Shown one piece after another: positions 8,557 through 17,181 of a stretch of 35,090 bases of DNA. Source of the DNA: UCB3 sp964415605 (lineage in GTDB: Bacteria; Chloroflexota; Anaerolineae; Epilineales; Epilineaceae); contig CAYQBA010000019.1 in the NCBI GenBank assembly GCA_964415605.1, positions 1 through 35,090 of the forward strand, in the 5' to 3' direction. The notes below the pieces were generated by a model. It was not told where the DNA came from, searched no databases, and was given only the letters and a program-made list of their open reading frames with translations. Numbering within the stretch: the stretch's first letter is position 1; each line of letters starts with the position of its first letter. Position numbers and translations under genes: made by a program.

Positions 8557-8599
8557 GGCGCATGCTCCTCTTGCTCGAAGGGAAACGACCGGCGCAGGC

Positions 8600-8629
8600 A
8601 TTAACCACGTTTGGACCGGATTTGGACAA
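8600..8629 (-). promoter_or_regulatory. Candidate promoter for the FG-GAP/Kelch operon
   Basis: On the minus strand TTGTCC (8629-8624), 18 bases, then GTTAAT (8605-8600). A direct repeat TTTGGAC occurs at 8610-8616 and 8621-8627, one helical turn apart, inside the spacer and -35 region; it could be an operator. The leader to the ATG at 8556 would be about 35-40 bases. Confidence 0.4.
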
Positions 8630-8715
8630 TCTTAGGGCCGGAGCGATTGGCTGTCAACGCGACCAGCGACGGCCGGGATTGCGCGACGATCGGATTCCGG
8701 GACGATCAGTGCACC

Positions 8716-8836
8716 CGATCACCCATTTGCCCGATCGCCGATTGGCCCATTCGCCCGTTTGCGCGATCACCCGTTTGCCCGATCGCCCCATCACCCGATC
8801 ACCCATTTGCCCGTTTGCCCGATCACCCATTTGCCC
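8716..8836. repeat. Fifteen-copy tandem octamer repeat
   Basis: From 8716 the sequence divides exactly into 15 consecutive 8-mers drawn from a small set: CGATCACC, CATTTGCC, CGATCGCC, CGTTTGCC, with a few variants such as GATTGGCC and CATTCGCC. The common pattern is N4 then a CC-ending half (ATC-CC or TTTGCC). The period of eight is not a multiple of three, and both strands give unconvincing frames, so it is a non-coding microsatellite-like array. It lies between the divergent promoter regions of the FG-GAP operon and the acetyltransferase gene. Confidence 0.85.
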
Positions 8837-8837
8837 C

Positions 8838-8905
8838 CAAGGCGTTTTACCCCCAGGGCGTTGCCCTGGGCTGCGGTTGAGGTCGCCCCTTTGGGGCTCG
8901 GGAGG
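8838..8905. repeat. Intergenic hairpin element of the 'SPGQRPG' type
   Basis: Directly after the octamer array are two compact hairpins. The first is CCCAGGGC-GTT-GCCCTGGG at 8852-8870 (8-bp perfect stem). The second is GCCCC-TTT-GGGGC at 8885-8897. Read on the minus strand the element encodes QRGDLNRSPGQRPG, the hallmark of a dispersed repeat that is often mis-annotated as small proteins in many phyla. No protein is proposed here. The hairpins are followed by no T-run, so a repeat or RNA-level role is more likely than an intrinsic terminator. Confidence 0.6.
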
Positions 8906-8969
8906 GGGGCTGGCGCATACTTGATGGCGGTTGACCGTGACCGGTGACCAATCACCCTTGGAGCCATCC

Positions 8970-10034
8970 GTGACCGCCTTTAAGATCACCGAGATCGACC
9001 CCAGCACCGCGACGCCCGACCTGTGGCGGCGCTATCACACGTTCCGGCGCGCGCGGGCCGTCGAGAGCGATCCCGACGACCCCGTGGTGCCCGACGACGT
9101 CTACGAGCAGGCGTGGCGGGAGGAGCGCGACGACCAGGACTGGGCGTACCGCGACGCCATCGTCGAGGCCGACGGCCAGATCGTCGCCACATTCGGGACC
9201 GAGGCGCCCAAGCCCGGCACGCCCAACTACGCCAACAACGGCCATATGATGTTCGGCTCGGCCGCCGCCCTGGGCCCGTGGCGCCGGCGGGGCATCGGGC
9301 GCGCGTGGCTGCGGCACGTGCTGGACTGGATGCCCGAGACCGGCGCCACCTCGCTGATGGCCTCGGCGCACGAGCCCGACGGGCACGCCTTCCTGCGGTG
9401 GCTGGCCGGCGAGCCCAAGCAGCTTCTGCGCTACAGCCGGACCGACTTCCGGGCGCTGGATTGGGACATGATCCAGCGCTGGGTCGACGAGGCCGGGGGG
9501 CGGGCGCCGGGCTACACCCTGGAGATCCACACCCGCCGCCTGCCCGAGGATCTCTGGGACGAGTACTGCGCCGCCAAGACCGAGCAGATGCGGCACATCC
9601 CGCGCGACGGCCTGGACATGGGCGACTGGGTGTTCGACGCCGACGACCAGCGCGACTTCTATCGCCTGCTGGACACCTACGCCGCCGATCACAACGTGAT
9701 CTGGGTGCGCGACCCGGGCGGCCGCATCGTGGCCATCACCGATGTCGGCTACTACCCCCACCAGCCGCGCTACGTCCAGCAGTTCTTCACCGGCGTGCAC
9801 CCCGACGCGCGCGGCCTGGGGCTCGGCAAGTGGGTCAAGGCCCGCATGCTCCAGCTCGCCCGCGAGGCCTACGGCGACCGCGACATCCACTGGGTCCGCA
9901 CCGACAACGCCACGTCCAACGCGCCGATGCTGGCCATCAACGAGCGGCTCGGCTTCCGCGAGTACCGCGTCCGCGGCATCTACCAGGCGCACCGGGACCA
10001 GATCGCCGAGCGGCTGGGGCATGTGAGCGCGTGA
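8970..10034 (+). CDS. Tandem-GNAT N-acetyltransferase
   Basis: The product is 354 residues with two GNAT domains. The first spans residues ~1-165 and carries the acetyl-CoA pyrophosphate-binding loop LGPWRRRGIGRAWLRHVL. The second spans ~180-354 and carries GVHPDARGLGLGKWVKARML, then TDNATSNAPMLAINERLGF, the classical 'N..M..iNe.LGF' ending. The second copy follows the R-x-x-G-x-G/A rule (ARGLGLG) and the first does also (RRGIGR), so both may bind CoA. The layout resembles mycothiol-synthase-like double GNATs, but the substrate is not known. The GTG at 8970 is chosen because GGAG lies six bases upstream; the frame is open back to 8931. It converges with the propeller gene that ends at 10051. 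Confidence 0.85.
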   Translation: MTAFKITEIDPSTATPDLWRRYHTFRRARAVESDPDDPVVPDDVYEQAWREERDDQDWAYRDAIVEADGQIVATFGTEAPKPGTPNYANNGHMMFGSAAALGPWRRRGIGRAWLRHVLDWMPETGATSLMASAHEPDGHAFLRWLAGEPKQLLRYSRTDFRALDWDMIQRWVDEAGGRAPGYTLEIHTRRLPEDLWDEYCAAKTEQMRHIPRDGLDMGDWVFDADDQRDFYRLLDTYAADHNVIWVRDPGGRIVAITDVGYYPHQPRYVQQFFTGVHPDARGLGLGKWVKARMLQLAREAYGDRDIHWVRTDNATSNAPMLAINERLGFREYRVRGIYQAHRDQIAERLGHVSA

Positions 10035-10050
10035 CGCCGGTTGCGCGTCG

Positions 10051-12804
10051 CTACCCCTTGCCCTCGCCCTCGCCCTCGTCCGTCGGCGCCGGCGTCGGCG
10101 ACGGGCAGCCGCCCTGCACCGTCGGCATTGGCTCCGGCGTCAGGTTGCGCGGCCGGGGCGTCGGCGTCGGCTCCGACGCGTCGGGGTTCTCGACGCGCGG
10201 CTGGAGCGCCACCGGCAGGAACGCCGACATCACCTTGCGCGGGTAGCACGCGTAGATGTACGCGTCCCCTTCCAGCGCGTCCAGCACCACGAACACGTGC
10301 GACGCGCAGCCCGGCGCCGACGAGAACTCCGCCAGCCACACCGGGTACTCCGGCCCGCGGGCGCACGGCTCCAGGTTGCCGCGGGAGGTCCACCGGTAGC
10401 CGGCCTCTTCGTCCCACGGGACGTTCAGGTACTCGCGCTCGAGGAACGCCCGGAAGCCCGCGGCCGTGGCGAGCATCATCCGGCTCTGGACGTACTCGCC
10501 CGTGCCGGCCGGGTCGACCAGCGCCAGGATGCGCTCCGTGGCCTCGGCCTCGTCGAAGACCGAGCGCGGGGTGGGCGTCGGCACGAGCACCGGCGCCGGC
10601 AGCACCGCCGTGGCGGTGGCCTCCGGGAACGGCCGGTCGCGCGCCGGCGCCCGGTAGCGCACCACCGTCGACGCGTCGCCGATCAGCCACAGGTCCGCCA
10701 CGCCGGCCGCGTCGTGGAGCACCGCCAGGTCGCTGAAGTCCCGGTTGAACAGGTTCACGACCTCCGGCCGGCGCCCGGCGGCGTAGCGCACGACCGTGTC
10801 GTCGGCCACGCCCCAGAAGCCCGTGGCGTCGGCGCCGGCGATGGCCTCGACCCACAGCCCCTCGCGGCTGACCGTGCGCCACGCGCCGTTGCTGAAGCGG
10901 GCGATCCCGTCGCCGCCCACGCCCCACAGCGATCCGTCGCGGCCGCGCGCGAGCTGCCACACCGTGACGGCGGGACCGCCCGGCGACGTCTCGCCGAGGA
11001 TGGGGTGCCACGTGAAGCCGCGGTCGTCGTGGTGGAGGATGCGCTGCGGCATCGGCCCGCTCTCCGCCTCGTCTTCCCACGGATCCCAATAAGGCAGCAT
11101 GGAGCTGAACCACGCCTCTCCCGGCCCGACGGCCACCACGTCGGTGACGAGCGCGCCACACGTGCGGGTCATCAGCGTCCAGGTGCGGCCGTCCCAGCGG
11201 TAGATCGAGCCGCTGGCCCCGCCTTCGAACAGGTCCTCCCAGTCCGTCGCGGTCACCAGCCAGCCGTCGTCCGGCCCGCTGAAGTCGATGGCGCCGAGGT
11301 CCAGCCACGTGAACGCCGGCCACTCCGTCCACGCCGATCCGTCCCAGTGCATCAGCGTCCCGCGGTGGCCGGCCGCCCACACGTCGTCGCGCGCCACCAC
11401 CTTGATGCTCGTGAGCCAGCGCGCGTGCGGCGGCGCGGGCGGCGCCGTCCACGCCTGGCCGTCCCAGCGCAGCGGCGGGCCGCCCTTGCCGACGATCCAG
11501 CCGTAGTCCGGCGCCAGCATGTCGATGGCGTAGAGCTGGTGCCCGCTGTGAAGCTCGCGCCATTGGAGTGTGTCGTCGATGCGCACCACCTGGCCGCTGT
11601 CGCCGACGGCGAGGAACGTCTCGTTGTCGGGCAACGGGACCAAGCTGTGCAGGAAGCCGGTGTCCCAGCGCGAGTCGGGTGGGAATTGACCGTCTCGCAC
11701 GCTGCCGGCGTCCGCCGCCGTGTCGCCATCCGTGGCAGTCCCGGCGTCCGCCGCGGTCCCTGTGCCCGCCTTGGTCCCACTGTCTGCCGCCGTGTCGCCA
11801 TCCGTCGCAGTCCCGCCGCCCGCCGTGGTCCCACCGCCCATCGCGGTTTCACCGCCCGCCGCGTCCGCCCGCGCCGCCAGGGCCCACGGGTCGAACCCGC
11901 CCGGGTAGGTTCGCCCGATCTCGCGCCACAGCGTGCCGTCGTGGTGCATCATGACGCCGTTGGCGCCGACCGCAAGGGTCAGGTCCGGGGCCAGCGTCTG
12001 AACCGCGAGCAGCCGCGGCAACTCGTTGAAGCTGTCGAGCGTCCAGCGGCCGTCCGAGAGCCGCAGCGTGACGCCGCCGTTGGTCTTGCGGTCGAAGCCG
12101 ACCGCCCAGCCCACGCCCGACTCCAGCACGCTGACGTCGGTGAGGTTGGCGAAGTCCGGCCCTTCCGTGGCCGTCCAGTCCGTACCGTCGAAGTGCACGA
12201 TGGCCCCGCGGTCGCCGACCGCCCACACGTCGCCGGCCGCCACCGCCTGCACGGCGCGCAGCCCGCGGACCTCGGGGCTGTCGGCCAGGCGCCAGGCGCG
12301 GCCGTCGTAGTGGACGACGACGCCCGTGCCGATGCCGCCGACCGCCCACCCGTCCGTCGCGGTCCGCATGTCGATGTCGTACAGCGGCGCGTGCGTGCCG
12401 GGTGACTCGGGCAGCCAGCGCGTGCCGTCGTGGCGGTAGAGCATGCCCACCGCCTCGCACGCGTCGTTGCCGGACTCACCCGCCGCCCAGAGCTGGTCCG
12501 GCGCCACGCCGTCGATGGCGTTGAACGTCCCGGTCCGCGCCGCGTCGAGCACCTGGCGCCACGCCGTGCCGTCGAAGCGGACGATTCCGTCGCCGGCGGC
12601 CCACACGTCGTCCGGGGCAAACGCGACGGCGCTGACGAGCCGGCGGAAGTCGCCCATCTCGGCATACCAGACGCCGGGCGCCACGGCGGAAGTCGCGGTC
12701 GTGGCGGCGGTCGCAGCGGGCGGACGCGGCCCGGCCAGGACGCCGAGCGCGGCGCCAAGGGCGAGGGCCGACACGCAGGCGGGGACGATCAACACGGGGC
12801 GCAT
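10051..12804 (-). CDS. Large exported beta-propeller protein (YCF48/WD-like 'DxW' repeats)
   Basis: The product is 917 residues; the start at 12804 is set by an AGGAGG box nine bases upstream. Residues 1-40 are a signal sequence. A long series of blades repeats the pattern 'DVWAAGD...HFDGT.W', for example PDDVWAAGDGIVRFDGTAW, PDQLWAAGESG, TDGWAVGGIGTGVVVHYDG, AGDVWAVGDRGAIVHFDG and RDDVWAAGHRGTLMHWDG. These resemble the BNR/YCF48-like propellers found in secreted Chloroflexota proteins. At 11695-11856 a Gly/Thr/Asp hexapeptide repeat interrupts two blades. The last ~50 residues are Thr/Pro-rich (PTPTPRPRNLTPEP) and end in a GEGEG tail. A region near residues 740-850 with conserved Cys and Trp (EYLNVPWDEEAGYRWTSRGN) could be a separate small domain. 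The ligand is unknown. Confidence 0.85.
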   Translation of the reverse strand: MRPVLIVPACVSALALGAALGVLAGPRPPAATAATTATSAVAPGVWYAEMGDFRRLVSAVAFAPDDVWAAGDGIVRFDGTAWRQVLDAARTGTFNAIDGVAPDQLWAAGESGNDACEAVGMLYRHDGTRWLPESPGTHAPLYDIDMRTATDGWAVGGIGTGVVVHYDGRAWRLADSPEVRGLRAVQAVAAGDVWAVGDRGAIVHFDGTDWTATEGPDFANLTDVSVLESGVGWAVGFDRKTNGGVTLRLSDGRWTLDSFNELPRLLAVQTLAPDLTLAVGANGVMMHHDGTLWREIGRTYPGGFDPWALAARADAAGGETAMGGGTTAGGGTATDGDTAADSGTKAGTGTAADAGTATDGDTAADAGSVRDGQFPPDSRWDTGFLHSLVPLPDNETFLAVGDSGQVVRIDDTLQWRELHSGHQLYAIDMLAPDYGWIVGKGGPPLRWDGQAWTAPPAPPHARWLTSIKVVARDDVWAAGHRGTLMHWDGSAWTEWPAFTWLDLGAIDFSGPDDGWLVTATDWEDLFEGGASGSIYRWDGRTWTLMTRTCGALVTDVVAVGPGEAWFSSMLPYWDPWEDEAESGPMPQRILHHDDRGFTWHPILGETSPGGPAVTVWQLARGRDGSLWGVGGDGIARFSNGAWRTVSREGLWVEAIAGADATGFWGVADDTVVRYAAGRRPEVVNLFNRDFSDLAVLHDAAGVADLWLIGDASTVVRYRAPARDRPFPEATATAVLPAPVLVPTPTPRSVFDEAEATERILALVDPAGTGEYVQSRMMLATAAGFRAFLEREYLNVPWDEEAGYRWTSRGNLEPCARGPEYPVWLAEFSSAPGCASHVFVVLDALEGDAYIYACYPRKVMSAFLPVALQPRVENPDASEPTPTPRPRNLTPEPMPTVQGGCPSPTPAPTDEGEGEGKG
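11695..11856 (-). repeat. 18-bp tandem repeat encoding nine hexapeptides
   Basis: Within the propeller gene, nine consecutive six-residue units of pattern (G/D)(G/A/S)(G/D/E/T)T(A/K)(A/M/T) occur: GGETAM, GGGTTA, GGGTAT, DGDTAA, DSGTKA, GTGTAA, DAGTAT, DGDTAA, DAGSVR. At DNA level a 20-base word recurs 72 bases apart (11714 and 11786), showing expansion by duplication of four units. The stretch is probably a flexible, length-variable loop. Confidence 0.8.
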
Positions 12805-13041
12805 CGCGGGCCTCCTGGTTGGGGAGCGGTGTGGCAGGGCGGTCGACGAGGGGTGGATCCCCCCGCGATCCTGTCCTGAAGGGGACGGCCGGTATCATAC
12901 CACGCGCTGGCCGCCGCCTGGTCGTCGCCTCCCCGCCGGCGCTTCGCCGCGGGACCAGCGCGAGGCGCCCACGGCCGGGCGCCCCAGGCTATGATTGCCG
13001 CGCGCCAAACCATCGTCGCTCGCCCCCATGGAGGCCTTCCC

Positions 13042-14265
13042 GTGCTGCCCGTCGTCACCCTCAGCGGCCCGCCGTTCCAGCGCGGCCTGGCCCACGGCCG
13101 GGCCGGGCGCGCGCGCATCGCGGCCAACCTGACCGCTTACTTCGCCCGGTTCGCCCGCGAGGCCGGCCTCGACGCCGCCGCCGTCCGCGACCAGGCGGCC
13201 GCCTACTGGGACCTCGTCCGCGGCTCGCACCCCGACTACGCCGAGGAGATGCGCGGCGTCGCCGAGGGAGCGGGGGCCGACCTTCTGGCCGTCGTCGCGC
13301 TGAACGTCCGCTACGAGATCCTCTATGCCGCGTTCGCCCGCCAGGCGCTGGGCGCGGGGCCGGCCGCCGCGGGGTCCGACCTGCGGGCCGACGGCTGCAC
13401 GGCCTTCGCCGTCCAGCCCGCGGCCTCGGCCGACGGCCACCTCCTGCTTGCCCAAAACTGGGATTGGTTCCCCGAGGTCCAGGGCCTGGTGCTGCACCGG
13501 CTGCCGGGCGACGGCCAGGCCGCCGCGAACGGCGGCGGCGCGGGCGGCGGCGGACAGGACGACCACGGTGTGGACGGCGGCGGCGCGGACGGCACCCGCG
13601 AGGCGCGCGGCGATCCCGAGGTCCTGTGCTTCACCGAGGCCGGCATCGTCGGCGGCAAGCTCGGCCTCAACGCGGCGGGGCTCGGGCTGGTGATCAACGG
13701 GCTGATCGCCGAGGGCGACGATGCCGCGCGGCTGGCGACGCCGTTCCACGTGCGCTGCCACGAGATCCTGCGCCAGCGCGACTTCGACGCGGCCGTGGCG
13801 ATCGTGACGGCCGGCCGGCGGGCGTGCTCGGCCAACTTCCTGATCGCGCGGGCGCCGGACCGGGTGGCCGACCTCGAGGCGGCGCCGGGCGCGGTGCGAT
13901 CCATCGCGCCCCAGGGCGGTGTGATCGCGCACACCAACCACTTCCTCGACCCCGAGGCGATGGGCGTTGTCGAGCCCGTCACCGACACGCGGCCGTTCTC
14001 GGTCCACCGCCAGGCGCGCTGCTCGGCGCTGCTCGGGTCGCGGCCGGCGGGCGGCATCACGATCGAGACGGCCATGGCGTTCCTCCGCGACCATGACGGC
14101 CACCCGCAGTCGCTGTGCCGCCACCGCGACGCCCGCCGCCCGCCGGACCGGCAGTCGACGACGGTCGCCTCGGCCTTGATGGACCTCTACGCCGGCCGGA
14201 TGTGGATCAGCGACGGGCCGCCGTGCGAGAACCCGTATCAGGCGCTGGCGCTGGGCGGCGGTTGA
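13042..14265 (+). CDS. C45-type Ntn hydrolase (acyl-CoA:6-APA acyltransferase-like)
   Basis: The product is 407 residues. The family hallmark is RADGCTAFAV: an autocatalytic Gly-Cys cleavage in which Cys119 becomes the N-terminal nucleophile, as in penicillin isopenicillin-N acyltransferase (peptidase family C45). Other family stretches are GPPFQRGLAHGR near the N-terminus, HPDYAEEMRGVAEGAG, LLAQNWDWFPE after the nucleophile, EAGIVGGKLGLNAAGLGL, and HTNHFLDP with its conserved Asn. The reaction is amide hydrolysis or acyl transfer on an unknown metabolite. An unusual Gly/Asp-rich insertion of about 35 residues (ANGGGAGGGGQDDHG) sits between two conserved strands. The GTG at 13042 is chosen because GGAGG lies seven bases upstream; the ATG at 12991 overlaps a TATGAT box and has no ribosome site. 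Confidence 0.85.
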   Translation: MLPVVTLSGPPFQRGLAHGRAGRARIAANLTAYFARFAREAGLDAAAVRDQAAAYWDLVRGSHPDYAEEMRGVAEGAGADLLAVVALNVRYEILYAAFARQALGAGPAAAGSDLRADGCTAFAVQPAASADGHLLLAQNWDWFPEVQGLVLHRLPGDGQAAANGGGAGGGGQDDHGVDGGGADGTREARGDPEVLCFTEAGIVGGKLGLNAAGLGLVINGLIAEGDDAARLATPFHVRCHEILRQRDFDAAVAIVTAGRRACSANFLIARAPDRVADLEAAPGAVRSIAPQGGVIAHTNHFLDPEAMGVVEPVTDTRPFSVHRQARCSALLGSRPAGGITIETAMAFLRDHDGHPQSLCRHRDARRPPDRQSTTVASALMDLYAGRMWISDGPPCENPYQALALGGG

Positions 14266-14298
14266 TGGCGGGCGTTGCCCTCAGCGGCGGGATGCCGA

Positions 14299-14327
14299 TT
14301 GACGGCCCTGGCGGCGGGGGATAGACT
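14299..14327 (+). promoter_or_regulatory. Promoter for the UDP-sugar decarboxylase gene
   Basis: TTGACG (14299-14304), a 17-base spacer and TAGACT (14322-14327). The expected transcript start leaves a ~40-base leader before the ATG at 14377. Spacing and sequence are both good. Confidence 0.6.
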
Positions 14328-14376
14328 CACGCGTGTGCCGGCGCGGCCCGCGCGCCGGTCGTACGGACAGGCTCCC

Positions 14377-15341
<965 letters not shown>

Positions 15342-15342
<1 letters not shown>

Positions 15343-15360
15343 CGGCTGCGTCGAAGCCGC
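15342..15360 (+). terminator. Weak hairpin after the decarboxylase gene
   Basis: A 6-bp stem GCGGCT/AGCCGC with a seven-base loop starts in the stop codon. No T-run follows. It is a possible terminator for the convergent pair only. Confidence 0.25.
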
Positions 15361-15439
15361 CGATGCGTGAGGCGGGTGGTTGCGCCCAGGACCGTGTCAC
15401 CAGCTGGTCGGCAGCCGCCCGGCCCGCCGTCGCCCCCTC

Positions 15440-16141
15440 TCACCCCATCCCCACCGTCTTCGCCCGCTCCCACACCGCGTCGAGCATCGCCTCCGTCAGC
15501 TTGCCCGTGAACGTGTTCTGCTGGCTCGGGTGGTACGACCCCACCACCGCCAGGCCCGCGTCGATCCGCGCCACGCCCCCGTGCGCGAACCGGGGCGGCG
15601 CGCCGCCCGGGCCCCGTCCGCGGTCGCGGAGCACCCGCAGCACCCGGTCGTAGGCGAACGCCCCGAGCGCCACGATCACCCGGACCCCCGGCAAGAGGTC
15701 GAGTTCGCGCTCGAAGAACGGCCGGCAAGCCGCCCACTCGTCCGGCGCCGGCTTGTTGGCCGGCGGCGCGCAGCGCACCACCGCCGTGATGTAAGCCCCG
15801 ACAAGCGCCAGCCCGTCGTCGCGCGCCGTCGCCGTCGGCTGGCTGGCCAGCCCCGCCCGGTGCAGCGAGCGGTAGAGCCAGTCGCCCGAGCGGTCGCCCG
15901 TGAACATCCGGCCCGTGCGGTTGCTGCCGTGCGCGCCCGGCGCCAGGCCCACGATCAACAGCCACGCCGCCGGGTCGCCGAAGCCCGGCACCGGGCGGCC
16001 CCAGTAGTCGTGCGCCGCGTAGGCCGCCCGCTTCTCGGCCGCCACCCGCTCGCGCCACGCCACCAGGCGCGGGCAAGCGCGGCAGGCCGTCACCGCGGCC
16101 TCGAGATCGGCGAGCGTGTCGCCGTCCGCTGCGCCGCTCAT
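15440..16141 (-). CDS. udgB: Uracil-DNA glycosylase, family 5 (UdgB type)
   Basis: The product is 233 residues. Motif A is GLAPGAHGSNRTGRMFTGD (residues 65-83), the UdgB form, which lacks the catalytic Asp or Asn of families 1 and 4. Motif B is SYHPSQQNTFTGKLT near the C-terminus. Four cysteines (C20, C23, C124, C139) match the iron-sulfur cluster of family 4/5 enzymes. It removes uracil, and in characterised members hypoxanthine and other deaminated bases, from DNA at the start of base-excision repair. The start at 16141 overlaps the stop of the upstream permease fragment by four bases (ATGA), so translation is coupled. The AI-2E-like partner is not an obvious functional companion. Confidence 0.92.
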   Translation of the reverse strand: MSGAADGDTLADLEAAVTACRACPRLVAWRERVAAEKRAAYAAHDYWGRPVPGFGDPAAWLLIVGLAPGAHGSNRTGRMFTGDRSGDWLYRSLHRAGLASQPTATARDDGLALVGAYITAVVRCAPPANKPAPDEWAACRPFFERELDLLPGVRVIVALGAFAYDRVLRVLRDRGRGPGGAPPRFAHGGVARIDAGLAVVGSYHPSQQNTFTGKLTEAMLDAVWERAKTVGMG

Positions 16142-16746
16142 GCGACGTCCTCGGTCGACCGGTCCGCCGCATCACCAGCCACCACGCCGCCGCCGGATCC
16201 GCGCCGCCGCCGCGCCGGCGCCAGCCGCGCCAGCGCCTCGGTGTGCGACAGCCATTCCGGCGCGGCCCGCAGCGCGCGATACCGCCGGAAGTCCCGCCCG
16301 ATGGCGAACGCCGGCAGGGCCAGGAGCGGCGCGAGCGGGCCGAGCAGCGGGGCCAGGACGAGGCCGCCGATCAAGATCACCTTCAGCGCCGTCCACGCGC
16401 GGATGCCGAGCGCCTGCCCGTGGACGTGCGGCTCGACCAGCGCGTTGTCGAGCACCTGGACGACCGCCAGCGCCAACGCAACCCGCGCCGCGAGCAGGGC
16501 GCCGCCCTCGACCGCGCCGACCGCCACCGCCAGCAGCGTGCCGAGCACCGTCCCGTACAGCGGCACCAGCGCCAGCCCGCCGACCATCGGGCCCAGGACG
16601 TACGGGTAGCGAACTCCGAGCAGCCACAGCGCGGCCGTCGCCATCAGCGCCACCGCCACCGCGCTGGCGAACTGGCCCTTGAGGTAGCCGCCCAGGTGCC
16701 GCACCGCCAGCACGCGCAGCGCGTGCGACCCTTCGCGCCGGGTCAT
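16138..16746 (-). CDS. AI-2E/PerM-type permease, N-terminally truncated
   Basis: The product is 202 residues from the ATG at 16746. It matches only the C-terminal half of the AI-2E transporter family: a 'YLKGQ' element (HLGGYLKGQFASAVAVALMA), a hydrophobic hairpin (LGVRYPYVLGPMVGGLALVP, then YGTVLGTLLAVAVGAVEGG), DNALVEPHVHGQALGIRAWT and the re-entrant GGLVLAPLLGPLAPLLALPA. Full family members have about 350 residues and eight helices; here the first half is missing. The first residues MTRREGSH are encoded by a copy of a degenerate intergenic repeat, so the start codon is supplied by the repeat. It may be a fragment kept only as the upstream partner of the glycosylase gene, or a minimal permease. 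An open frame continues upstream but contains only repeat-derived sequence. Confidence 0.65.
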   Translation of the reverse strand: MTRREGSHALRVLAVRHLGGYLKGQFASAVAVALMATAALWLLGVRYPYVLGPMVGGLALVPLYGTVLGTLLAVAVGAVEGGALLAARVALALAVVQVLDNALVEPHVHGQALGIRAWTALKVILIGGLVLAPLLGPLAPLLALPAFAIGRDFRRYRALRAAPEWLSHTEALARLAPARRRRGSGGGVVAGDAADRSTEDVA

Positions 16747-16870
16747 GCCTGGCTCCGTCTCGCCAGGGCCGCCCCCTTCGCGCGCGGTCATGCCCGGCTT
16801 TGCCCCGCCAGCGGCCCCTCGCAGCGGGCCATGCCCGGTCCTTCCCCACCGGGAGCCCCGCGCGCCTGCC
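16729..16870. repeat. Three-copy degenerate ~42-bp repeat at the permease 5' end
   Basis: Three units begin with CATGCC at 16744, 16789 and 16830 (periods 45 and 41), each preceded by a CCC(T)TCGC-GCGG stretch and followed by a GGCT/GGTC and CCGCC-CC pattern. On the minus strand they read PGMTRREG and PGMTAREGGG, a peptide-like repeat common in unannotated intergenic DNA. The first unit contains the start codon of the truncated permease. Confidence 0.6.
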
Positions 16871-17003
16871 TCTCGACCGACCCACCCGTGCCCTGCATCG
16901 CCCACGCTTTTACACCGGATCAGGGGCAATCGGCAAGTCGATCGCGCATCGGCGATCGCCAGCCGTCCCGCCAAGGCCATCACCAGGCGTCTCGTATGGG
17001 GTC

Positions 17004-17032
17004 TTGTCGATGCCGAACGAATGTACTATAAT
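17004..17032 (+). promoter_or_regulatory. Upstream promoter P1 of the propeller/vWA gene
   Basis: TTGTCG (17004-17009), 17 bases, then a perfect TATAAT (17027-17032). The flank is the most AT-rich stretch nearby (TACTATAATTAG). The start point would fall at about 17039, on the palindrome described next. Confidence 0.6.
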
Positions 17033-17038
17033 TAGTCA

Positions 17039-17050
17039 GTTGGATCCAAC
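17039..17050. promoter_or_regulatory. Perfect 12-bp palindrome at the P1 start point (operator candidate)
   Basis: GTTGGATCCAAC is a perfect inverted repeat located about seven bases after the P1 -10 box, where a repressor would block promoter clearance. No matching regulator gene is next to it. Confidence 0.4.
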
Positions 17051-17094
17051 CATCCTCGTCTCTCGTCGGTCCTGTGCAATACCTGGTCAATAAC

Positions 17095-17123
17095 TTGACA
17101 CCCCCGTCCCCCGACGGTATTCT
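17095..17123 (+). promoter_or_regulatory. Downstream promoter P2 of the propeller/vWA gene
   Basis: A perfect TTGACA (17095-17100), 17 bases, then TATTCT (17118-17123). It gives a ~50-base leader to the ATG at 17182, which is preceded by GGAGG. Confidence 0.65.
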
Positions 17124-17181
17124 TGGGTCCGACGCCACCTTGATTGAACGCATCGCTGCAACCCACGGAGGTCCATCCACC

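Noticed and set aside
8716..8836. CRISPR-like array
   Set aside because: The repeats are contiguous 8-mers with no spacers and no cas genes are nearby.
8838..8905. Intrinsic terminator
   Set aside because: The hairpins are not followed by T-runs and lie upstream of, not after, the nearest genes (both flanking genes start here).
8654..9007. 117-residue minus-strand frame containing SPGQRPG
   Set aside because: Produced by the octamer array and the intergenic hairpin repeat; this peptide pattern is a known source of false small genes.
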